Positions 55,673 to 64,000 of a stretch of DNA of 64,000 nt are shown here, in pieces. A program made the translations under genes and the position numbers. Position 1 is the first letter of the stretch. Each line of letters starts with the position of its first letter. Origin of the DNA: Mucor mucedo (Eukaryota > Mucoromycota > Mucoromycetes > Mucorales > Mucoraceae); contig NW_026252289.1 of assembly GCF_025094135.1 (NCBI RefSeq), positions 310,001-374,000 of the forward strand. The letters are read 5' to 3'. The notes under the pieces were generated by a model, which was not told the origin of the DNA, ran no database searches, and saw only the letters and a list, made by a program, of their open reading frames with translations.

Positions 55673-57249
55673 TTAGACCCACTCGGTAATATCCTTTTTA
55701 ACCCAACTACCCGTATTATAATTAATAATCAATCTATCATTTTCATCAATAGACACTAATCCCTTTGTATGATAACTCGTTTCACCCCGAAGCACCTTCT
55801 CGGCCTTAATTCTAGCAATGCGGTATTGTTGAGCCAATCTCAAACGGGCCAACGCATCAGCATCACCTCCAAATTCAGGCACAGCGCACCATTGCTTCGT
55901 ATCAATTTCGTAGACGTTGACAGTCTCCCAATAGAGTCGAATAACGGGTGTGTCCGCAGGAACACATTTTGGTCCAGCTTGGGGAGGTCGAGGAGGTGCA
56001 AGATCATCGAGAGAAGGCTTTGTCTTGTCTCCTGTGATAATCACAGGTAAACCCTCAGCGTCGATATATTTCTTTAAATCATCCAAGTTTTTGGTGAATA
56101 CAATCTTACTAGCCACAACAGGGTCCAAAAGGGGTGTGATCAGACTCCAAACTAGGAAAAAAAGCTTAATAAATAAACTGTGTTGCTTCCTTTTTTTTTC
56201 GAATTCTTACTAGTAGAAAATACCCATGGTGCCTTGTGCACACAGGCAAGCCCTAATGTTTCTGGGTAATAAGCTTGGAAACATTCGACTAAAAATTTGA
56301 CTGCCTCAAAATCCTATGGTTTAGGTTGGTAAAGAGTGTTTAGCAATACATCGAATGCGCGCCCATATAAAACATAGTTGTGTTACCATATTGGATAAAG
56401 TAAAGTTTTCTAAATTAAATACAATGCAAACTGTATCCATGGGATAATTACAAATGACACGAGAAGTTTCCATGATATAAATTGTGATCAGTTTCATAAT
56501 CTCGAGAGGTTGGTCGTCTTTATGGTGAACCTGGACATTGACAAAACTGCACACATACAAAAAAAAAAAAAAAAAAAAAAATTTAAAAAAAAAAAAGAGA
56601 GAGTCAATACAGCACACACACATACACACATAAAACATTTGTTTTACCAGCAACCACGAGCACTTTTATCAGGCCCACCCAAGACCACCATCTTGGAATC
56701 CAGTTTGTCCTTGAACGAGATTCCCAAACCAGGTTTCGCTTTCTCTAATTCCTCAATTAATCCAGTTTCTCCCAACGAGACAATTTCGTTGGTTCTCACT
56801 TCGAGTCGCCAACGCAATGTATTGACCAACATATTGTAAGAGGCGTCTAAATCCCATTTACGAGCACGAAGAAAACGCAGCAGTGTTGAATCCGGGTTAT
56901 CGGTAGCGACCAAACCCCAAAAGGCCTCATGTAACAATGCGCCAGGAATTAAGGGCAAAGCCTTCTCGAGAGGCAATGTCGTCCATCGAGGATCGGATGT
57001 AGCGCCAATAAAATAATCGTGTGGGGCTTCCTGTGGTTTACCTCCAAAACCTAAAAAACCTCCCTTCTTGACCGGTCGGTCGTGGCTATGGTCGGGTAAG
57101 TGGATGGTGTCGCCTGCTTGTGCGAATAAGTCTAAAAGACGTACCCAAAGACTCTTTAAAGACTTGACTTGGTCTGCGGTTAAGGTACCGGCATGGCCCG
57201 GCTTACGGTTATCAAGTGTAATTTGTCCCGTAGGAAATACAATAGACAT
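55673..57249 (-). CDS. CRAL-TRIO (Sec14-like) lipid-transfer domain protein
   Basis: Four exons: 57249-about 56650 (MSIVFPTGQITLDNRKPGHA), about 56547-56391, about 56314-56214 and about 56152-55673. The first exon ends in the CRAL-TRIO N-terminal helix region (LLRFLRARKWDLDASYNMLV). The next two carry the lipid-binding fold (QPLEIMKLITIYIMETSRVI, DTVCIVFNLENFTLSNMDFE, CFQAYYPETLGLACVHKAPW). The last completes it (PLLDPVVASKIVFTKNLDDL) and adds a fungal-type C-terminal extension. Members bind phosphatidylinositol or other hydrophobic ligands and move them between membranes; the ligand here is unknown. Introns contain long poly-T runs. Divergent from PEX11. Confidence 0.92.
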
Positions 57250-58760
57250 CTTTTTTTTTGTGTGTGTGTGTGTGTTTGTGTTTTTTTAGTGAAGAAGGAA
57301 AAGAAAAAAAAAATTAGGCTTTATTTTTTTTATAGATATTTTAATTTCTTAGTTTCGCTGAGTTCTTTAGTGTAAAATGACGTTTTACATTAACCAAAGG
57401 GTTGTGTGGGGGAAAAATCTCCAAGTTGGAAAGAAAAAAGATGACAAGAGTTCTACTCATCTCTTTGACCCTGATATCTATTTTGTGACATCTTTAGTTG
57501 CACATAGTTTTCGTCTTTTTCTTGAACCCCATCCATCGCCACACACTTTTGCATTTTAAACCTCACACGTGATGTGGCAGAAATCATGGAGTTTTAAAAA
57601 AAAAATATTTCTGGCATTACTTTTAAATGGTTACCACGTACAAGCTTTCACAAAGAAACAGTGTATGAATAAGACAACTGTTTGTAAACAAAACTAAAGA
57701 TATTAGGGAAGAATAAAGACTTTAGTAAGATATAAGAAAGTGCTTATCTCAATTCCCAACCTAAGAATCATAACCAAGAGAGATCGTGTCAAACAGGCTG
57801 TAAAACGGCTACGACCATCCCACCCGTCTTTTTGGACTCGCTTCTGAATACAACGCCTTTTCCTACCTAACGGATTTCCAAAGTCAGATTGTACGCGAAT
57901 TGAAACGATACATTATACATTTGTCAAGAAACACTTGATATAAAAAAAACACCTTCATTCTTTTGTACTACCAAACACTGAAAAAGAAAAAAATCATCTA
58001 TCCGCGAATCGCATTATGACGATTTTGCTAATAATGAACGATTTCTGAAGATATGTGTACTATGCATAGAGTTCATAGTCTCTTACTGTGATCAAACGCG
58101 AACTTTGAGTTAAATGCAAAAAAAGCCAATTTCGACAAAGTCTGAGAAGAAGCAAAAAAAAATATGGAATTCAGTTTTTTTTTTTTTTTTTTTTTTTTGG
58201 AAAAGCGATCACTGTAGAATGGAGCACTCTTGTCTTACTCTAGCAATCTGTTGGGCACCATTTATTCTGCCTTATATCCCCCCTCTTGAATTTAAAGCCT
58301 CGAGCCTGTTTTCCCTTTTAAATATAAAAACGAAACTGCTAAAATATTCAAGTAGGCTACTTCATTGTTCAAAAACCTGGGTCCATTACAGGCACTAAAA
58401 ATAGCATACATGTGTGTGTGTGTGTGTGTGTCATTTTGTTTGCGTGTTAAAAATCAACACACTCATGATTTTATTTTTTGTAGAGAGAAGGAAGATCTCT
58501 TACTAAAAAAAATTAGGTGAGACAGAGGCCAATGTTGCTAAACACGTTTTTTTTATATACATTTTACAAATGAAAGGATGTTTCTTAATTTTGCACAAGG
58601 GAAGCCTAAATCCTCTTATAAATTTGCATAAATTCAATTCCACAGTCACTCTTTTGTAGTGGAGCTACAAAAAAAAAAAAAAAAAAAAAAACTATAAATG
58701 TTTAGATAACTTTTTATTTTATTTTATCAAGATTATTAAACCACCCCTTTACTATCAGAA
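57250..58760. other. intergenic between divergent CRAL-TRIO and PEX11 genes
   Basis: Contains GT-rich repeats at 57260-57282 and (TG)n at 58410-58431, and poly-A/T runs at 58177-58198 and 58669-58690. The last lies 70 bp upstream of the PEX11 start. Short open frames (for example 57377-57559, 58114-58398) have no recognisable features. Confidence 0.5.
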
Positions 58761-59536
58761 ATGGCCATCACAGAAGCGCAAATCACTGCATTCAATCGAT
58801 TTTTAAATGTTACCAACGGACGAGAGAAAGCGTGTCGATTTGTGCAATACTTTGCAAGATTCTATGCATTTTATTTATTACGTCAAGGAGGCAGCAACCC
58901 ACAACGCTGGATTGAATTAAAGAATCATTTGGGTATCGGTCGAAAATTCTTTCGTTTATTGAAACCCGTTGAACTCGCTCAATCAGGTATCAAGAGTCTA
59001 TCCTTACCCGATCCTTTCTTGCGTGCTACTCAATGTATCAAATTCACTAGCAACTTTTTGTATTATACTTCGGAAGCTATGAGCTTGGTAAGTTTTTTAG
59101 CCTAGAAAAAAAAAAAAAAAATTAAAAGTCGTATGAACTCACATGTCAAAAACTTTAAATTAGTTGGATACTATCAAATTCCATAAATTAGATAATCCAA
59201 AGCGAGTGACAGAATTCGGTCAAAAATGTTGGCTGATGGCTTTATCCGCTTCTATCCTTTCAAGTCTATATCAATTATATATCGCTCCATCAGCCAAAAA
59301 ATCCACAAAGTAAGTCTTGGGTAAAAAGCGAAAAATTAGAATGGAGTTTTAATTTATCATCATCACATTTTTTTAGTGAAGCGGCTCGTTATCAATTAAC
59401 TCAAGATATCGTGGACATGATGATTCCTTTGGGCGGGTTGAAATGGTTAAATTTGGATGAAGGAGCTATTGGTTTAGCCGGTATGATTACTTCTGCCATG
59501 GCCATCCATACCCAATGGAAGAAAACCAACCCTTAA
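58761..59536 (+). CDS. PEX11: peroxisomal membrane protein PEX11
   Basis: Three exons: 58761-about 59088, about 59165-59309 and about 59379-59536, with GT-AG introns of 70-77 nt. PEX11 elongates and divides peroxisomes through an amphipathic helix that inserts in the membrane. The conserved N-terminal block is visible (TNGREKACRFVQYFARFYAF), then IGRKFFRLLKPVE and FTSNFLYYTSEAMSLLDTIK, and near the end MMIPLGGLKWLNLDEGAIGL in the usual C-terminal membrane region. Length (about 210 aa) fits the family. The start is well set, with no upstream in-frame ATG before the poly-A tract. Convergent with the MFS gene, about 100 bp apart. Confidence 0.92.
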
Positions 59537-59640
59537 ACTTTTTTTTGTGTCATAATAATATTAAAAAAAAACAATTATTTGTCATAAAAAAAAAAAAAAA
59601 AAAAAATTGGGATGGGGTAAAAGAGTGTGTGTCTATAATT

Positions 59641-61799
59641 TTACGAGTGCTTTTCTTCAATAGGAAAGGTGGTTTTTTCATCCACTTCAATCAGATCATG
59701 ACTCATATCAGTTCGCATGACATAGGATTTTAATCCCAAGGAAGCAATTAAACCCAGTGCGGCAAAGGCAAATGATCCCCAAAAAGACATACGAATGGCA
59801 TCCATATAGACATCCATCACAATGGATTGGGTAGGCTCGGGTAAATTCCACAAGTAAGTAGAGCTGGACCGCACTAATTCGGGCGTCACACCTGGTAATG
59901 CCAATGCATGCAATCTTGAACTCAATGTATTGGATAAAATACTACCTTGCGCTGTAATACCCGTAATACCACCCACTTGATCACAAAATGTCATGAACGC
60001 TACAATTGATGGGACACTAAAACATAAAATAAACAAAAAAGCGAGTTTAAGCTTTTCCCTTTTTCCCCTTTTTTTTTTTTTTTTTTTTTTTTCTTATCCC
60101 TCCAAGTGTACTTACTGTTTCAGGGCAACCGATGCTTGTGCAGTGATAATTTCACTATTGATCATCCCACCACTTCCTATACCTGTCACTACCATTAATC
60201 CTACAATCACACCACGACTCGAATGTACATCCAATAAATTCAAGAGTCCACAAGCCAACACCAAAACTGAAAGTGAAGCCTTGGAAGCCCATGTATATTT
60301 ACCCGTCTTGACAATTACTAAGCCTGTCAGAACATTAAAGATACAAGCCAACAAGACTAAGCACAACAATTCCAGATTCGATGCCATGGCTTCTTCTTGT
60401 CGAATGACGGACAGATAGAGTGGAACATAGGTCATTAAAGATTGAAAACATCCACCATAACAAAAGGCTGCAATGAGAATCAAGACGGTACTACGATTGG
60501 CAAATATACCACGAGGGATGATGGGATCCTTTGCAAACTTGGATTCAAAGACTGTGAAAGCCAATAAGAGGACACCGGCTACACACAGGAGAGTGATGAT
60601 GGGTGTGGATTTCCAGGCATAGGTGGTACCTCCCCAACTCAGGGCAAGTACAAGACATACAACACCCGAGGTCCAGAGAAACATGCCAATGAAATCCACG
60701 TTGGAGAAACCAGCAGACATTGTCATGTCCGATCCAGGGCCTTCAATTGCAAAAAAGACGAGTACCAAGGCAACAATGCAGCTATGTGTAACCATCAGTC
60801 TATCTCATCTCCTTTCTATCTCTTTTTTGTACTTACAAGCCAAGCTAAAAAATAAAAAATAAATGAGTATAACAATAATAAAAATATGCTAGATCAACTT
60901 ACTGCCATCCAAAACACGGATCTCCAACCCGAATTGGTAGCTGCTACGCCACCTATATTTTTTTTTTTGATTGAAAGATAAAATTATTAGGGTTGTGCCT
61001 TTTTTTAGATCTGTTTGTGCATATATCTTGCTTTACCAACAAGGGCTCCCACGACATAACCTAATCCCCACGATATGCCTAATAAGGACTGGTACATGCC
61101 GATGAATCGCACGGGGATATAATCTAAATGATAATGTTTTTAGATAACGAAAGGGTAGTAGGAGTTGGATTCAACAATTTTTACCGGCAACAACGATTTT
61201 CATCAGGGTATCAAATGCACCGATGCCTAAACCACATAAGGCTCTTGCAACAATCAACATGATCATGGACTGTGCAGCACCACATAATACAGCACCAATA
61301 AGATAACTCCCGGTTGCAAACAGGAAACAGATTCTTCTACCAAACATGTCTGCGCATTTACCATACATGGGTTGTGAGGTGGACGCTGTTAATAGAAACG
61401 CCTAGCTTGTAGGATTAGTTTTTTTTTGTTTTTTGTTTTGATTGGAATAGATAGGAGATCCTTACTGTATTCACCCAGCCGTAAAGAGCAAAGCCGTTAA
61501 ACTCTTAAAAGGGGGGGGTGGATTTGTTTGTTTTAATAAAACAAGTTTCTTAATTGTTGTTTGTGAAAGTTACCTGCTGCTATTAAGGGAGTATTACTTG
61601 CTACAATAATATTATCAAACGCAGCTAAAAAAGAAACTACACACAAACTAAAAAAAAAAAAAGAAAACGCATGTCAAAAAATAAAAAGAACCTTCCACTT
61701 TTTATAATGGGCAATGACTTACGAGGAAATTATCATGTAGAGTCTCTTTTTTGGAATGGACATGCTGGTGGGTTGTTTTTCTAATTCCTGTTCGTTCAT
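59641..61799 (-). CDS. MFS transporter, DHA2 (14-TM drug:H+ antiporter-like)
   Basis: About nine exons. Start ATG 61797-61799 (MNEQELEKQPTSMSIPKK). The first membrane helices read SLCVVSFLAAFDNIIVASNT and FNGFALYGWVNTAFLLTAS, followed by the MFS signature loop QPMYGKCADMFGRR and RALCGLGIGAFDTLM. An exon follows with GWRSVFWM near 60945, and the large exon 60795-60112 holds several further helices (MFLWTSGVVCLVLALSWGGT, YGGCFQSLMTYVPLYLSV). The last exon 60036-59641 ends in a hydrophilic tail. The D-x-x-GRR motif and helix order fit DHA2 proteins, which export toxic compounds or, in some relatives, carry siderophores or amino acids; the substrate cannot be read. Splice sites for the small middle exons are tentative. 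Confidence 0.88.
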
Positions 61800-63831
61800 T
61801 TGTTGTTTGATAATAGTACAAAATAAGGGGGGGCGCGGGAGGTATTAAATTGATTTGTAATGCTGAAAAAACAAAAAAGGGATATATTAGGGGAAAATCT
61901 TGATGGAGTCTCAAAAAACAGGTCACAGATCAAAAAAATTTGTAATCTACGTGTGTAAGCAAGTTGCTAGTTCTTTCACACAATATCCAGTACAGTCGGT
62001 TGACACATGAAATTATTCCAACCAACACGTTGGGTCTTTTTTTGATCACACAGTTTTCAATTACGTTTTTTTTTTTTTTAATTTATCGATCTCAAAAAGC
62101 CAAATTGTTATTGTTTGATCAGGTTGAGATTCCATCTCATGATTTTACTAGTCTATAAAAGATAAGCGTTTCCAAAAGAGTCTAATGACACTCCATGTTT
62201 ATAGTGTGATTTTTATCGTTGGGATTATCTGATGGGGATTTGTAAATAGAGTTTTTTTTTTTGGGTAATAGATAGATGTCAGTAATAAATTACCAATGCG
62301 TTTTTAAGGTCAACATCTCTTTTAAGCCCCCCTCCCCCCTCTCTGTTTGTCACTTGTATCAGCAAGCCAATAATTCTCCGTTTCCACTTGACAGAATATA
62401 TATGTTACGGAGAGAAAGGGAAGGGGGGAGGAGAACAATAACAATAAAAAAGGCTTAAACATATTAGGCGATAAACACATGCCATTGATGGATAAACAGA
62501 TAAAAAAAAATAAAAAAACGTGCTGTAACGGGTCCGTTCTGATTTTTACAAATCATCATGGTGCAGAATTATTATTTTTTTAACGGGTAAAGGAACATGA
62601 CAGAAGCTTTTTTTTTACCCCGATATCCGAACTAGCCGTCAAAAATAAAAAGGATGAATGTTTATTATTCAAGCATCATTCGATGATTTAAACTTATTAA
62701 AAAATGATACGATAACCCCACTAAAAAGGGAAAACAATAAGATTACCCTTATCTAAACTAGTAAAAATATGTATATATGTTTTAGCAAAAATGCCGAACC
62801 TTTTTTTTTGTTATCCCTTATTTTTATACAAATAGAAGGTCAAAGATGTAATAATGTCAAAAAAGTAGTTAGACTATCTGTCAAAAATAATAAAGGAGAA
62901 AAAAAAGAGTTTCGGCTCCAGAATGGGTTCTTCGGGGTATATAAATGTTTATGCCATTTTAGCTTGGCCAAGATGTAAATCCAACCTTTAATTATACTAA
63001 TTGCCCTCCCCCCTCTCTCTCTCTCTCTTCACACAATGAAAAAGAGTCGTGGGGCGGAGAGTGTATCTTACTTGGTTCAGGCTCCAATGTTGGTCACTGG
63101 AAAATAAAGTTAGCCACCTCCTTGCAGATAAAAAAAAAAATAGTTTACGGGAAAAAAATAAGGCGTGTAACAATTGACCCTGATAGAAAAGGACGGGAAG
63201 AATGGGAGAGATAACACGTCATGATTATAGAAGAACACAAAAAAAAAAAAAAAAAATTTATATATATAATTTTATTTTTCATGAAAAGCCGTGGGACAAG
63301 AATTAGCCATAATGAAAAGCGAAAAAAAAAAAGTATCATAACAAACAAATAGCCATAATGAATAATAAAGGGTAATACAAGTTTACTCACAGACATAATA
63401 ATTTCCCGTTCTTCCCCGGATTTATAGTATAAGTTGTTTGTGAGCTGTTGTTGAGTTTTTTTTTTTTTTTTTACCCCACAAATTAAAACTATTTTTATTT
63501 GTTTTGTGCAAGAAAAAAAAAACAAGTTTCATACCGATGTTCCAATGAAATATCGCGTACAGATAAACCAATAGGGTAATACAAGGAATTCCCAAGCTCG
63601 CCTCTTTTTATCGGCAGCGATCTCTATCAATAATGGTCTGAGAGTGTTATATTCCGGATCGGTCTTTTTTTAATGGGACGTGATGTTATTAAAAAAGAAA
63701 AAAAAGATATTTTTATTTTAAGGAGGAATATAAGAGAGAGAAAGAAAGGGGAAAAATGCAAAAAATATATATACAGAGAAATGAAGGGGGTAAGGAATAA
63801 AAGAGGTAAACTTTTTTTTTGTTGTTGTTGT
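61800..63831. other. long intergenic region, no gene recognised
   Basis: Upstream region of the MFS gene and downstream region of the next gene. It contains pyrimidine runs (CCCCCCTCCCCCCTC-like at 62327-62342; CT repeat at 63005-63030) and poly-A/T runs. No convincing coding sequence. Confidence 0.5.
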
Positions 63832-64000
63832 TTAAGAAAGCACGGCGGATGGAGAGAATGAACTGTAAATGGGGTTGGAATTGTAGAAACAATACTTGTC
63901 AACAAAGTCTGAATAACTCATACCAAATCCCTCAGCAGATGAAATGGGAGGAGAAGCAGGAGGAGTAGTAGTGGTAGTAGTTTCGACATCGTTACCAAAA
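63832..64000 (-). CDS. C-terminal 55 codons of an unidentified protein, 5' part outside window
   Basis: The minus strand is open from the window edge to TAA at 63832-63834. A Thr-run and a Pro/Ser-rich linker (TTTTTTPPASPPISSAEGFG) are followed by an aromatic tail, MSYSDFVDKYCFYNSNPIYS and then SFSPSAVLS. The composition of a disordered linker plus a conserved-looking short tail supports real coding, but no family is recognised. Confidence 0.55.
   Translation of the reverse strand, partial: FGNDVETTTTTTPPASPPISSAEGFGMSYSDFVDKYCFYNSNPIYSSFSPSAVLS

Noticed and set aside
63145..63525. 126-codon minus-strand frame with hydrophobic runs
   Set aside because: Hydrophobicity comes from poly-T and poly-A tracts (Phe/Lys runs). 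No splice or motif support.

Overview
The window looks like nuclear DNA of a filamentous early-diverging fungus, most likely Mucoromycota (Mucorales). The reasons are very AT-rich DNA with many 20-35 nt poly-A/T tracts, short GT-AG introns of about 45-80 nt, conserved fungal housekeeping genes, and a dense load of CACTA/Plavaka, Mutator-like, Tc1/mariner and LTR transposon sequence. The species cannot be fixed from sequence alone.

Layout. 0-3.4 kb: the 5' part of a USP7/Ubp15-type deubiquitinase on the minus strand, running off the left edge. 3.7-52.9 kb: a continuous transposon block with nested insertions. 53.9-64 kb: an ordinary gene block with a secreted 8-cysteine protein, a CRAL-TRIO (Sec14-like) protein, PEX11, a 14-TM-type MFS transporter and the 3' end of an unidentified gene.

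Inside the transposon block, three CACTA/Plavaka-type (Transposase_21/tnp2-like) elements can be resolved. Element I (about 20.69-33.19 kb) has long imperfect inverted repeats. Element II (23,387-30,401) is inserted inside element I's transposase gene. It is flanked by a 3-bp ACA duplication, and removing it rejoins the element I reading frame. Element IV (36,422-42,653) has literal CACTA ends. Each carries a second, coiled-coil/acidic-basic accessory gene: convergent with the transposase in I and II, divergent in IV.

The most unusual content is a five-copy gene family (copies A-E, at about 9.1-12.4, 15.8-17.0, 34.8-35.9, 43.2-44.4 and 48.4-49.8 kb; in text D is the 15.8 kb copy, B the 34.8 kb copy, C the 43.2 kb copy). 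It encodes a nuclear-type basic N-terminus, a C4 zinc-ribbon-like segment and a C-terminal HNH nuclease domain. Copy D (15,818-17,025, minus) is open across four exons (349 aa predicted). Copies A and E retain different halves of what looks like a Myb/SANT plus NAM-associated DNA-binding module between the N-terminus and the zinc segment. All five lie head-to-head with relics of the 3' half of a CACTA transposase on the other strand, the same divergent arrangement as element IV. My working hypothesis is a CACTA-type transposon lineage whose accessory gene is an HNH endonuclease. In copies C and D a dead Mutator-like gene follows, and copy A is interrupted by a solo LTR that itself contains an intact Tc1/mariner element.

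All gene models are hand-spliced from the sequence; no alignment or database search was possible.
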